Shown: positions 52,707-61,749, counted from the stretch's first letter. The stretch: DNA of 64,000 nt from Paenibacillus sp. NAIST15-1 (GCF_001894745.1 NZ_BBYF01000003.1:124001-188000); one strand, 5' to 3'. A program made the numbers and translations. Notes: generated from the sequence alone by a model not told the origin.

Positions 52707-53090
52707 TCAACTATGATCTTCAATACTTGATATTTTCCCGTTAGTGAATGTAAAAATGGATTTCCCTGTTAGCTGAATCTTATCTCCAGCCTTCAATCCG
52801 TTCGGAAGATCAAGAGCCAAGGTGCCTTCGTAGTCAATCTCTATTTCAATGCTGCCATCACTCTCTATATACTGTAAAATGGTTTGTCGGCGACTCGAAA
52901 ATAATCCCGCTGATTGTTGCGCGAGCTGTTGGAAGGGTTCGATTCCATGTGTCTCTACGGTTACTTCTCCATTGGCAACATTCCGGAATACGATGTCTGG
53001 ATGCAGCAGCTCGACTATCCCTTCTATATCGAATGAATTATAAGCTCTCACATATTCCTCAATAGAAGCAACTTCTTCTTTCCTATTCAC
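52707..53090 (-). CDS. SnoaL-like / nuclear transport factor 2-fold protein
   Basis: A 127-residue NTF2-fold protein of the SnoaL-like group. EEYVRAYNSFDIEGIVELLHPDIVFRNV is the conserved opening, with TLALDLPNGLKAGDKIQLTGKSIFTFTNGKISSIED later. The group includes small ketosteroid-isomerase-like enzymes and ligand-binding proteins. The GTG at 53088-53090 has 7-base spacing from GAGAGG and is preferred over the ATG at 53106-53108, which lies in the ribosome-site region. Function is unknown. Confidence 0.8.
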   Translation of the reverse strand: MNRKEEVASIEEYVRAYNSFDIEGIVELLHPDIVFRNVANGEVTVETHGIEPFQQLAQQSAGLFSSRRQTILQYIESDGSIEIEIDYEGTLALDLPNGLKAGDKIQLTGKSIFTFTNGKISSIEDHS

Positions 53091-53211
53091 CGACATCCCT
53101 CTCTTCATTAAAGACTAACTCCGTTTGAGTCTTGCTGATCTTTATGTCATACAGCCATTTTATTTCGTGGAACCCCTGTTCATTCTAGGCCGCGATCTGT
53201 TCGCTTTCCCT

Positions 53212-53673
53212 TTATTTCCTAACTCGCAGAAAATAATGAAAATACTCTTCATCTCTCTCGAACCCATTACGCTCATACAATCTCTGTGCCTGTTCATTAT
53301 CAATGGCTGTCGACAGTCCAAGTCCTTTGGCATACATCTGTTGTGCATACTTCTCCGCTGCCTTCAACAGGAGTTGTCCAATCCCTTGCTTCCGATGTTC
53401 AGACCGCACAAATAGATCATTCAGAATATAAGTTCTCTCCATCGAAATCGATGAGAAGGAGGGATATAATTGCGTGAAACCAGCTATTTCCTTCGTATCA
53501 TGATCTCGGGCTATAAAAACAACCGATTCCCGATGCTCAAACCGCTCGAATAAAAAACGACTGGCTTGCTCTACATTTGAGTCCTGACCATAGAAAACGC
53601 GATACAAATTAAATATCTCCGCAAGCTCATGCAAATCTTCGATTGTGGCTAGCTTTACAGCGTATGCGGTCAT
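53212..53673 (-). CDS. GNAT family N-acetyltransferase
   Basis: A 153-residue GNAT. The acetyl-CoA loop is DLFVRSEHRKQGIGQLLLKAAEKYA near 90-112, followed by STAIDNEQAQRLYERNGFERDE. The family resembles diamine/aminoglycoside-like acetyltransferases in outline. A degraded methyltransferase gene ends 17 bases upstream. The ATG has GGAAT(G)GACG nearby, a weak site. The substrate is unknown. Confidence 0.9.
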   Translation of the reverse strand: MTAYAVKLATIEDLHELAEIFNLYRVFYGQDSNVEQASRFLFERFEHRESVVFIARDHDTKEIAGFTQLYPSFSSISMERTYILNDLFVRSEHRKQGIGQLLLKAAEKYAQQMYAKGLGLSTAIDNEQAQRLYERNGFERDEEYFHYFLRVRK

Positions 53674-53689
53674 GTTCGTCCATTCCTTT

Positions 53690-53940
53690 CTATATCTTCT
53701 TGCCCTTCATTATAGTTGCATACTTGCTCTCTGTCTCTTCTACCATCTCTAGTAGGAACCCTGTCTGCTCATACAACTGCCTGTACGTATCAACGCTAGC
53801 AGGATAGAGCTGCAATTTCCTATCGTTGAACTCAAACCATTCCGAATCCTTGCTTACCGACAAAATCAAATATCCGCCGAGTTTTAGTGAAGCATATATA
53901 TTCCGAAAGGCCTGTTCTTTATTCTCAATGTGCGTAAACG
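53690..53940 (-). pseudogene. 3' remnant of a class I SAM-dependent methyltransferase gene
   Basis: An open frame without a start codon gives FTHIENKEQAFRNIYASLKL followed by GGYLILSV, matching the final strands of small SAM methyltransferases, and a C-terminus ending YATIMKGKKI. The SAM-binding N-terminal half (GxGxG) is missing. The gene before it ends directly at 53941, so the 5' part was lost in a deletion at that point. Confidence 0.65.
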
Positions 53941-54237
53941 TTATCCGAGCTCGATCTTCTCGTAATGCTCGACTACCGGGAATGGATCATAATAATGATG
54001 CAAGAGAGACTTCCATTCCTGATATTCCTCAGAGCCTCTAAATCCGACCGTATGATCCTCAAGCGTCTCCCATCTGACTAGCAATATAAATTTATTCTCT
54101 TGCTCCATACACTTCTGCAGCTCATGATCGATGTATCCCTTCATACGAGAGATGATCTTGGAAGCCTGTTTAAAGCTTTGCTCAAACGCTGAGTCTTGCC
54201 CCGGAATGATATGTAAAGCGGCCATTTCGAGAATCAT
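53941..54237 (-). CDS. Antibiotic biosynthesis monooxygenase (ABM) domain protein
   Basis: A 98-residue dimeric alpha-beta barrel protein. ILEMAALHIIPGQDSAFEQSFKQA opens the domain, and FILLVRWETLEDHTVGFRGSEEYQEW with the ending is typical of small ABM proteins, which oxidise polyketide-like quinols without metals or act as unknown helper proteins. The start at 54237 follows AAGGTGGA. It lies 26 bp after the two-domain GNAT gene and may be cotranscribed with it. Confidence 0.85.
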   Translation of the reverse strand: MILEMAALHIIPGQDSAFEQSFKQASKIISRMKGYIDHELQKCMEQENKFILLVRWETLEDHTVGFRGSEEYQEWKSLLHHYYDPFPVVEHYEKIELG

Positions 54238-54263
54238 ATTTATTTCCACCTTCTCGCTTTGAG

Positions 54264-54989
54264 TTATGCAATGGAATACTTCAGCGAGACCACCGTTGCT
54301 TGCTGCACGCATCCATTGGCTTCCATAATCTTTCGCATCGGTGCATTCTCGATTTGCGTTGCCCCGAGGTACGATTTTGCTTGAAAATCATGCTGCAAAC
54401 GATACAGCCCGATTGTATGTAACCCTCTCCCCAATCCCTTCCCCTTATACGAAGGATGAATGCCTATCCAAAATAGGCGTCCTTCTTGATTCGTATTTGG
54501 TTCGATATGAGGAAACACGACGCCTACGGGCTCATTATTGAGCATGTAAACGGTATACATGTTATCAACTTGAGATGGCAGTTCAATCTTCATAGTGTCA
54601 AGGAATTTTGCTGCATCATAACTACTCTTATTCATAACTTCAGCGAGAAACGCGATAGCCTTAGGTTCCGTTATGGACCAAACTTCATAGGCGGGAATAG
54701 ATATGCCTAACTGTTCTCTAAGTTCCCTAGTATACATCGCTCGTTCACCAATGACGCTCATTTTTTGCTTAACGATGGGCAGCTCATGTAATAAAGTGTG
54801 AGGACATTCAAGCAATATGGATTGCAGTTTATTGCTTGTCATGCTAGACAATAGCTTATTGATCAGAGTATCGATTGTATCCGCATCCTGTGTGCTATGT
54901 AACATTTCCAGCATGACAGCAGCATCGCTTTTCAGATGATGCACACCAACCGCTTTTAGCTGCTCCAATATTTCATTGATTTCAGTCAT
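54264..54989 (-). CDS. Two-part GNAT acetyltransferase with N-terminal helical region
   Basis: A 241-residue protein. The first 110 residues form a helical region without a recognised family (LEQLKAVGVHHLKSDAAVMLEML). The C-terminal GNAT domain has WIGIHPSYKGKGLGRGLHTIGLYRL at about 175-200 and ATQIENAPMRKIMEANGC near the end. The added N-terminal region may set the substrate. It lies upstream of the ABM gene in the same direction. The substrate is unknown. Confidence 0.85.
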   Translation of the reverse strand: MTEINEILEQLKAVGVHHLKSDAAVMLEMLHSTQDADTIDTLINKLLSSMTSNKLQSILLECPHTLLHELPIVKQKMSVIGERAMYTRELREQLGISIPAYEVWSITEPKAIAFLAEVMNKSSYDAAKFLDTMKIELPSQVDNMYTVYMLNNEPVGVVFPHIEPNTNQEGRLFWIGIHPSYKGKGLGRGLHTIGLYRLQHDFQAKSYLGATQIENAPMRKIMEANGCVQQATVVSLKYSIA

Positions 54990-55217
54990 TTCATTTCTAC
55001 CTTTCTACTCTTGATGAGAGGATTCCAGCTTACCAGCTTCCTTATTCTATCTTCTTCCATTCGCCCCTTATTCTAAATCTCCTTCTGCGCACACTTGCAG
55101 ATAGACCTTGAAATATTGATAGATATTCATATACTTGATTAAGTGCGCAAATTTTTCCTATTTCAACAAATGCAATTGATTTCGGACAAGTCGAATGAAT
55201 GACTACGGAGGGATGAT

Positions 55218-56015
55218 GTGTTACCTACCAGAATAAAAGGCAGTGAGACATACGTAAAGTTTGTTCTCTTCACCTATATGCTGATGGCACTTGCAGGCGG
55301 ACTCGCAATTGCTCTCGGTTACTCGGGGTTCACGACCAAAACAGCTTCGTGGATGTATCTATTTATTCTTATCGGAGGATGGTCTCCTACGATCGTCTCG
55401 TATTATGTTTTAAAACGAGACGGGCAAGTCTCTTCCTTGAGAGAATGGCTGCGCAATCTTTTTGACGTTAAGCATAGTCTAAAGTTGTATTTACTGCTGC
55501 CATTATTTTTGCTTCTCCATTTCGGTATTCGAGGATTTCTTTCAGATGTTGATATCGTGATGCCTTGGTATTATGTCATGCTTTTGATACCTGCGATGGT
55601 GATTGGAGGTGGCTTGGAAGAAGCCGGATGGAGATATATTTTGCAGCCCGCACTCGAGAAGAGGATGTCCTTTATTCCTGCAACGCTTGTAACTAGTGTG
55701 ATCTGGGCGGTATGGCATTTGCCACTCTTTTTTATCGTAGGAACAGGACAATACGGAAAAAGTTTTCTTGTATTTACTTTTCAAATCATCGGTCTAAGCT
55801 TCGCATTGGCATGTATTCGAAAGATAAGCAATAGCGTCTGGCTCTGTGTGTTATTCCATAGCTGTTCCAACGCCTTAGCGAATGTATTTATCGTAAAATC
55901 ATCCGTAATGGCAGCGATCATCACTGCTGTTGTAATGGCAGTTGTTTCGATATCGATCATCATGTTCGACAACAACAAGAGATCGAACGTTCAACATCCT
56001 ACGCGATTCCTATAA
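55218..56015 (+). CDS. CPBP family intramembrane glutamic endopeptidase
   Basis: A 265-residue protease with about eight membrane helices. The catalytic EEAGWRYIL motif (EExxxR) lies near residue 135, followed by the second motif VIWAVWHLPLF and the third FHSCSNALANVF. CAAX/CPBP proteases cleave membrane peptides; in Gram-positive bacteria they can process or give immunity to bacteriocins. The GTG at 55218 follows GGAGGG at 5 bases. It is monocistronic on the plus strand with a terminator behind it. Confidence 0.9.
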   Translation: MLPTRIKGSETYVKFVLFTYMLMALAGGLAIALGYSGFTTKTASWMYLFILIGGWSPTIVSYYVLKRDGQVSSLREWLRNLFDVKHSLKLYLLLPLFLLLHFGIRGFLSDVDIVMPWYYVMLLIPAMVIGGGLEEAGWRYILQPALEKRMSFIPATLVTSVIWAVWHLPLFFIVGTGQYGKSFLVFTFQIIGLSFALACIRKISNSVWLCVLFHSCSNALANVFIVKSSVMAAIITAVVMAVVSISIIMFDNNKRSNVQHPTRFL

Positions 56016-56038
56016 TTGAAAATTAGTAAAATTCGAAA

Positions 56039-56100
56039 GGGACTACCCCTCAAGCGTTAGGATTACAAATCCCGCTTCTGTGGATAGTCCTTATTTTATT
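56039..56100 (+). terminator. Rho-independent terminator after the CPBP protease gene
   Basis: GGACTA pairs with TAGTCC, and AAGCG/CGCTT with GATT/AATC inside; a T-rich tail follows on the plus strand, 24 bp after the stop. Confidence 0.75.
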
Positions 56101-56138
56101 GACTAGTTATGAAAATAACCTTCAGCCGATTCATTTCA

Positions 56139-56546
56139 TTAACATTTTGAATCACAATGGCCCTGCACAGGAAGGCTTTTCGCACGCATCGATAACGCTT
56201 TATGATCAAGCGAGTAGCTAATAAAGGCGAGAAGTGAGGCAGCGATTGCTACAATTCCTCCAACCCATGAGACATCGATAAGCTTCATGTTCGTCGAAAC
56301 GAAGCCACCCAATGCCGATCCGATTGCGATCCCGACATTCACAGATACGGGAGCTAACGATGATGCGAAATCTTTAGCAGACGGAAATTGTTGATTAGCC
56401 AGATCAATAAAGTACAGCTGGATCGTTGAGGTCATGGTGTACATCGCTAATCCAATGAATGAAATACTAATCAGTCCCGCAATAAGCGATTGGGAGCTGC
56501 TTACATGATTAAACCCAAGCATTTTGCAATCTTGCAGACTGCGCAA
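56139..56546 (-). pseudogene. C-terminal fragment of an MFS transporter
   Basis: A 135-residue frame contains three or four hydrophobic helices. LINQQFPSAKDFASSLAPVS-type sequence and GIAIGSALGGFVSTN are typical of the last helices of arabinose-efflux-like MFS permeases. The first two thirds of a normal transporter (about 390 residues) are missing, and no suitable ribosome site precedes the frame. A 12-bp tandem repeat and another gene fragment lie immediately upstream, indicating rearrangement. Confidence 0.75.
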
Positions 56547-56576
56547 CGCTTGGGTTCGATTACATGCTTAATAAAG

Positions 56577-56624
56577 TTCTTGATCACGTTCTAGATTACG
56601 TCCTTGATTATGTTCTTGATCACG
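56577..56624. repeat. 12-bp tandem repeat, four units
   Basis: Four consecutive 12-base units follow the pattern TTCTTGATCACG. The first and fourth are identical and the middle two are diverged. The array lies in noncoding DNA between two gene fragments. Confidence 0.85.
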
Positions 56625-56731
56625 TTTTGATGCTTATTATTCAGTTTACAGACGCATCAATTGCTAGAGCCTCTTGAAGCACGAGCAAGGCTCATTCATA
56701 CTCCTGAATGGCGAAGGGAACTTCGGTCGGC

Positions 56732-56869
56732 TCACCCAGATTCGTGTTGTCGTTTCATTCTCTCTAGAGAACGGATGAACTTCGTAATATCCGGTGCTTC
56801 TTCATAAGGAATCCACGTCAGCTTCATATGATGTCCGTTCCAATCGACATAAATGGTTGTTCTCAACAT
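56732..56869 (-). pseudogene. N-terminal fragment of a NUDIX-family protein, or a 45-residue protein
   Basis: A 45-codon frame has a fair ribosome site (GGGGGAGCAAGTG before the ATG). The peptide begins MLRTTIYVDWNGHHMKLTW, which resembles the N-terminal strand region found before the NUDIX box in some Bacillales proteins. It ends before any NUDIX box, so it is probably a truncated gene; a small intact gene is possible. Confidence 0.5.
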
Positions 56870-56923
56870 CACTTGCTCCCCCAAGTGTCGGCAACCCTTA
56901 ACAGGTATGGGCTCCGCGTACGT

Positions 56924-57472
56924 TTAAATATGCACCTTTCGCTTAGCCTGAAACGGATACATCTTGTACTCGCCATTACCAGATGAATATTTCAAGATGT
57001 TCCAATCATCCGGCACCCCATTGTAATACGCGCCAATGCATCCAGTCGTACAGCGATGACCAGCAATTAAAATATTCACTTCTTGGAGACTTTCGTCCTC
57101 CATCAGCTCATTCATGAATGCAAATACCCTCTTCGCATAACTGCGTGGTTCTTCGACTCCTCCATATACATTGGGATCAGGAATCCCCCCTAGCAGCTTT
57201 ACCTCATTCTTTAGCAGACCATCGGCTTCCCCTAAATCATACACATCCAGTCTTGAATCAATTGTGGGATTTATCCCTGTCGCAATCTCTGCGGTCTGCA
57301 CAGCTCTCTCTTGCGGCGAGGAGAATACGTAATCAAATGTAATCGGTTGAAGAATGTCTCGCAGCTCTTTCGCTTGTCTCACCCCAATTTCATTTAACGG
57401 GAGTCCCATTCTCCCCTGAATTCTTCCATGTTTATTAGCATCCGTTTGACCATGCCGAACTACGTAAATCAT
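56924..57472 (-). CDS. Histidine phosphatase family protein (phosphoglycerate mutase-like)
   Basis: A 182-residue enzyme. YVVRHGQTDANKHGRIQGRMG carries the phospho-accepting His and is nearly canonical. SSPQERAVQTAEI holds the conserved Arg, and ILIAGHRCTTGCIG carries the second His, with Arg and Cys following. AAAGGAGG precedes the ATG at 57472. The protein could be a sugar or nucleotide phosphatase. It is about 200 bp downstream of the NUDIX gene with nothing between. Confidence 0.9.
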   Translation of the reverse strand: MIYVVRHGQTDANKHGRIQGRMGLPLNEIGVRQAKELRDILQPITFDYVFSSPQERAVQTAEIATGINPTIDSRLDVYDLGEADGLLKNEVKLLGGIPDPNVYGGVEEPRSYAKRVFAFMNELMEDESLQEVNILIAGHRCTTGCIGAYYNGVPDDWNILKYSSGNGEYKMYPFQAKRKVHI

Positions 57473-57660
57473 TCTACCGCCTCCTTTATGCATACCCATC
57501 CCACAGATTCGTCATAACACACCCGCACACCAATAAATAAATCATTTCTGCAGAGACTGACTACCCTGTTAACTCTTATCAGGTTCAATCCTATTCATTG
57601 ACAAGTTCTGCAATATCTAACCGGGCTGCACCTGCTATCAACGATTCGCTCGAATCTGCT

Positions 57661-57686
57661 TTATCGCAGCTTCTTATCGCAGCTTC
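57661..57686. repeat. 13-bp tandem duplication across the NUDIX gene stop codon
   Basis: TTATCGCAGCTTC occurs twice in direct succession (57661-57673 and 57674-57686). On the minus strand this duplicates the last codons and the TAA of the NUDIX gene. Confidence 0.85.
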
Positions 57687-58129
57687 AATACTCCTGCATC
57701 CTGCTCATTCCACACCCCGAATGCCTCAGAGAGGTTATCATCCCAAAACATCGGGAGCCTCTCCTTCAACCCTTCTGACAGCGGCAAATTCGGCAGTTCA
57801 TCCTTGTCCACCCAATATATAGGGCCTTCCTCCGTCCGCTCTATCAGTTGTCCTTCATACACACTCGTCCGATAGCTGAAGACGAAGTATTTATCGCCTG
57901 TTTCATTGTTGTACCAATAGACGATTCCACATAGTTTCAAGTCGGATACCGTAAGTCCTGTCTCTTCTCTCACTTCTCGAATCGTGGAATCTACCAGACT
58001 CTCGCCTTCTTCCACATGTCCTCCTGGAAACGAAAGGCCTTTCCACGATTTCACACGTTCCTGCACCAACACCTGATTTGTGTCAGGATTATAGATCATG
58101 CACATATTCGTCAACTTAACCTTGGACAT
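57674..58129 (-). CDS. NUDIX hydrolase, MutT/8-oxo-dGTPase-like
   Basis: A 151-residue NUDIX enzyme. The 23-residue box is complete: GHVEEGESLVDSTIREVREE continuing TGL, with all acidic metal ligands. KSWKGLSFPGGH precedes it. The family hydrolyses nucleoside diphosphates linked to another moiety, often oxidised nucleotides. The 3' end is followed by a duplicated 13-bp unit. It follows the exonuclease gene by 73 bp on the same strand. Confidence 0.93.
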   Translation of the reverse strand: MSKVKLTNMCMIYNPDTNQVLVQERVKSWKGLSFPGGHVEEGESLVDSTIREVREETGLTVSDLKLCGIVYWYNNETGDKYFVFSYRTSVYEGQLIERTEEGPIYWVDKDELPNLPLSEGLKERLPMFWDDNLSEAFGVWNEQDAGVLKLR

Positions 58130-58202
58130 ACTTACAATCTCCTCTTTCTCGTATGCAGCAATTTACTACTCAATGATAGATATGTATATAACCCTAGTGA
58201 CC

Positions 58203-58859
58203 TTAATACGGTCTCCTAAACCTCTTCACCCGCAGAGCATCTTCTATAATCAAATCATCCAGTCCTCGTTCCTTATACTCTTCAAGAATCTTGACGAAAA
58301 GTCGACTGATTAGAACGCTGTCTCCCACTGCATCATGTCTGGCTATGTCCGTATCGTCAATCTGATAGTACTGGATGAGGAAATCAGTTGAGGGGATATC
58401 GGCAAGCTCTGCATGAATGTTCGTGAACATGGCCTTCGTATCCAATACGACATTGTTAATCATCGGTAATCCGGCTAGTTCACATTCCTTGCGCAACAGA
58501 GGAATATCGTATTCATAACCCGCCTGCGTCACGAGAATTCGTTCGCCAATGAACTGCGTAAATGCCTCATAGACCTGAGCAAAATCTGGCGCTTCATGAA
58601 TCGCCTCATTCGTGATTCCCGTAAGTTCTGCAATATGCTCAGGGATTGGCTTCGGCGAACGCACAAGTGTTACAAAGGGTTCCTCCTCCTGAATCCCCCT
58701 TGCATCCATCTTCAATGCACCTATTTGAGTAATATGGTCGAGATGATGGTCGATGCCGGTTCCTTCAAAATCAAACACACAATACTGCTGATTCATAAGA
58801 CCCTTAAACGTTAATCCACTTAACTCATATTCTTCATTGGAAATGTTAGATATGTTCAT
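58203..58859 (-). CDS. DnaQ-like 3'-5' exonuclease (KapD/PolC-epsilon type)
   Basis: A 218-residue DEDDh exonuclease. Exo I is CVFDFEGTG (residues 27-35, Asp and Glu), Exo II includes LVTQAGYEYDIPLLRKE, and Exo III is IARHDAVGDSVLISRLF with catalytic His and Asp. Relatives trim 3' ends of RNA or DNA, or proofread. GGTGG stands upstream of the ATG. A role in sporulation-related RNA processing, as for KapD, is possible but not shown. Confidence 0.9.
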   Translation of the reverse strand: MNISNISNEEYELSGLTFKGLMNQQYCVFDFEGTGIDHHLDHITQIGALKMDARGIQEEEPFVTLVRSPKPIPEHIAELTGITNEAIHEAPDFAQVYEAFTQFIGERILVTQAGYEYDIPLLRKECELAGLPMINNVVLDTKAMFTNIHAELADIPSTDFLIQYYQIDDTDIARHDAVGDSVLISRLFVKILEEYKERGLDDLIIEDALRVKRFRRPY

Positions 58860-59096
58860 CGGTGACCACCCTCACCTCTCTATCGAATTAACAATATTAT
58901 ACACTCAATATGCAATCGCTTACTAGAAGTCCTAACCAAATAACCGGATCAGTCCACTCCTCCAACGGAGCGACTGATCCGGCTCATCATAAACGTTTTC
59001 CCTTTATCCTCAAATGGTACATGGAATTCTTCCCATCTTACTATCATGCACTGCTACTTCACCTTACGTATACTCTATTCATGAAGCAAGCTTTCC

Positions 59097-60650
59097 TTAC
59101 TCGAAGCATCTCAGCAGTTCCAGTGCTTCTTCATGATCTGGCTCCAGTACAAGTGCCTCGCGAGTGTACTTCAGCGCTGTGTCCTCCTGACCGAGCTCAT
59201 AGCAGCAAATCGCCAAGCAGAATATTACAGTCGCAACAGGATCATCATCACTTGCTACAGACGTCTCCAAAAACTGCTTCGCATCCTCATACATCCCCAT
59301 TTCAAAGAGGATCAGTCCTGAATCCAGAGCCACGTCATACTTCTGTTCCATGAAATAAAAAGCGGACCACATGATGTGAATACCCTGCTGAATATCGAGC
59401 ATCTCCTCATCATTTGCATCAGGGAGCAAGCTTGAAATTTGCTTCGCGCTCTGTATGAAGAATTCTGCGTCATAGCCGCCTAGTCTCCAGAAGGCTAAAA
59501 TATGCTGCAAGTCCATCGTATCCAGATGCCGATCCACCCATACCTTCAGACTGAAGAAATCATCCGGCCCAAATCGTTCAATTCCTTGACGATACGCTAA
59601 TCGGGTATTCACATAATTGTTGGGATCCTCCAGCATGAAGATGCAACCGACATTAATATCCTTATAATGATTTGGCGGGAACAGCGCCAGAGCGCCTCTC
59701 TGCTCAAATGCATATTGGAACGCATGATAGTTCGCTGTCAGTGAGAAGCTGCCGCCGTGGTGAACGATTTCAGGCGGTTCATTAAACTTCCAGTTATCCA
59801 GTCTGTGATCGCCTTTATCTGCAGTAAGCAGCACAAATCCCTGCTGGGACAACTTATTTAGTCTATCCAAGCATCTCAATCCTACCTCTGGGAACAAGAC
59901 ATGAGAATCCTCAAGCTCCTGCTGGTACAGCGCGATTACTTCTCGATAAGGATAGGCTTCATCTTCGTATGCCGGAGCACGGCGATGCTCATAGGTCAGC
60001 GTCATATTTCTAAGCGGATCTACTTGAACAGCATCGTCCTCTTCCTTGAACTCAACGAGAACATCACATTCATAGATCTCGCCATTCCCTACATAAATCA
60101 GCTCTTGCGGGATACTGTCAAAGAAATAATTCGCCAAAATAAGCAGCGGCTGTGTCAAATCGCCTGGACGAATCGTTTCTTGAGCAATGGTGAGATTCAG
60201 TTCCTTATCATGAACTGCGTCGAATGTGGCAAAGTCGAGTATCCCCTGTTCCACGAAGCGCTTCAATTGAGGATGCTCCCGCCAACCTTCCACATTCTTG
60301 GCTGCCAAATCCGTCATTACATACCGGAATGGAGGCAGCGAGATTCCTGCATCATCACGAAGTTCACACAGCTTGTGAAGAATATGAAAGGCAAGCCTTC
60401 CTGCTCCCGCTCCCAGTTCCATAATGAAAACGGGTTCCGAGCGCTCTCCTCGTTCAGCCCGATCCCGAAGAAAACCGAATATAATGTCCGCATATCCAGT
60501 AGCAATCATCGGATTGCTTGTGATGTATTGGGGGACTTGATCATTATTCCATGCCTTGAGCCCTTTGCGTTCATAGTATGCACGCTGCAAATCCCATATT
60601 GGTGCTTCGCTAAAGCGGTATCGTTGTTGTCTATCTTCCATTCCTTGCAA
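59097..60650 (-). CDS. MidA-like SAM-dependent methyltransferase fused to TPR-like C-terminus
   Basis: A 517-residue protein. The SAM-binding motif is FIMELGAGAGRLAFHILHKL (about 73-92), followed by a predicted methyltransferase core with ANYFFDSIPQELI near 175. The last 150 residues contain tetratricopeptide-like helical pairs (YEDAKQFLETSVASDDDPVA, YELGQEDTALKYTREALVLE). The methyltransferase part resembles the MidA/NDUFAF7 group that methylates protein arginine. Start is uncertain: TTG at 60650 or ATG three codons in. The TPR part suggests a protein substrate. Confidence 0.8.
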   Translation of the reverse strand: MQGMEDRQQRYRFSEAPIWDLQRAYYERKGLKAWNNDQVPQYITSNPMIATGYADIIFGFLRDRAERGERSEPVFIMELGAGAGRLAFHILHKLCELRDDAGISLPPFRYVMTDLAAKNVEGWREHPQLKRFVEQGILDFATFDAVHDKELNLTIAQETIRPGDLTQPLLILANYFFDSIPQELIYVGNGEIYECDVLVEFKEEDDAVQVDPLRNMTLTYEHRRAPAYEDEAYPYREVIALYQQELEDSHVLFPEVGLRCLDRLNKLSQQGFVLLTADKGDHRLDNWKFNEPPEIVHHGGSFSLTANYHAFQYAFEQRGALALFPPNHYKDINVGCIFMLEDPNNYVNTRLAYRQGIERFGPDDFFSLKVWVDRHLDTMDLQHILAFWRLGGYDAEFFIQSAKQISSLLPDANDEEMLDIQQGIHIMWSAFYFMEQKYDVALDSGLILFEMGMYEDAKQFLETSVASDDDPVATVIFCLAICCYELGQEDTALKYTREALVLEPDHEEALELLRCFE

Positions 60651-60795
60651 CCCTGCTCTCTATATGTCATAGTAACCGTGCCAATCATCTACAACTTACT
60701 CCTTGTTGGCACGGCAATCGTAACCGAATCTATCTTATGAATGGTACCATAATTACCGACAGAACCAAAATCTCAGTTTTTAGTTTAAGGGTGAT

Positions 60796-60824
60796 AAAAA
60801 AAAGAGAACCCTCACAAGGTTCTC
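60796..60824 (-). terminator. Rho-independent terminator after the HAD phosphatase gene
   Basis: Stem GAGAACC/GGTTCTC with a 7-base loop, then eight T residues on the minus strand, 18 bp from the stop codon. Confidence 0.9.
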
Positions 60825-60841
60825 CTTCGATACGCTGACCC

Positions 60842-61663
60842 TTACTTCGCAACAAGCTCGCCAAGCACATACTTCTCAACAACCTTGGCTACGCCATCGT
60901 TCATATTCGTATCCGTTACATAATCCGCTAACGCTTGAATATCTGCCGGAGCATTTCCCATGGCTACACCGAGACCAGCAAACTTAATCATGGCAACATC
61001 GTTATAACTGTCACCCATTGCAATGACTTCTTCCTGCCGAATTCCTAATTTCTGAATCAGCTCATGAAGGCTCGTGCCCTTGTCCACACCATGCTCGGTG
61101 AATTCCAAGAAGAACGGTTTAGAGCGCATGACACTTAATTGCCCCTCCAGCTGCTTCTGCAGTTTCTTCTCGATAATGGCAAGCTTGTCCGCATTCCCGA
61201 CCATCAACACCTTTACAACAGGCTGTTGGACTGCATCTACGAAGCTATCCACTTCCAAGATCGGCATGCCAGTAATTTCGGATTCCTTCTCGACGTATTC
61301 ATTGCAAGCTTCCGTTACAATATCATCGCCCACATAGGTCAAGACAGACATTTCCTCTTGCTGGCTAAGCGCGTATATATCACGAACTGTTTCTACTGGC
61401 AGTGTACTGCTGAACAGTTCTTCTTTCGTCGAGAAATTCGTAATCTTGGCACCGTTAAACGATAAAATAAAGCTGCCGAATCGATCCAGCTCCAATTCCT
61501 CTGCAATGGCGATCATGGCATAGGTTGGTCGCCCTGAGGCCAGCACTACCTTCACCCCGGCGGCTTGCGCATCAAGAAGCGCTTGCTTCGTGCGCGGGGA
61601 TATCGTCCGATCATCACGCAGCAATGTATCATCCAAATCAAGTACGATCATTTTATAGTTCAT
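60842..61663 (-). CDS. Cof-type HAD-superfamily phosphatase (YidA/YcsE-like)
   Basis: A 273-residue HAD phosphatase. Motif I LDLDDTLLRDD (7-17) carries the nucleophilic Asp, motif II is LASGRPTYAM, motif III has K in GVDKGTSLHELI, and motif IV is AMGDSYNDVAM. The C2 cap lies between them. Such Cof enzymes dephosphorylate sugar phosphates or flavin and pyridoxal phosphate. A terminator follows within 20 bp, so it is monocistronic. Confidence 0.94.
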   Translation of the reverse strand: MNYKMIVLDLDDTLLRDDRTISPRTKQALLDAQAAGVKVVLASGRPTYAMIAIAEELELDRFGSFILSFNGAKITNFSTKEELFSSTLPVETVRDIYALSQQEEMSVLTYVGDDIVTEACNEYVEKESEITGMPILEVDSFVDAVQQPVVKVLMVGNADKLAIIEKKLQKQLEGQLSVMRSKPFFLEFTEHGVDKGTSLHELIQKLGIRQEEVIAMGDSYNDVAMIKFAGLGVAMGNAPADIQALADYVTDTNMNDGVAKVVEKYVLGELVAK

Positions 61664-61749
61664 CTGTCAGCATTCCTTTTCGTCGAATAGAGTAGTATCT
61701 CTACTATACCATTTTCACGAAGCAGATGGCGAATCTGCGAAGGAACAGA

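Noticed and set aside
57541..57620. Possible tRNA T-arm (GGTTCAATCC)
   Set aside because: No acceptor stem, anticodon arm or D-arm can be formed around it.
59901..60740. Plus-strand frame of 279 codons opposite the methyltransferase gene
   Set aside because: No family content or ribosome site, while the minus-strand gene has clear methyltransferase and TPR motifs.
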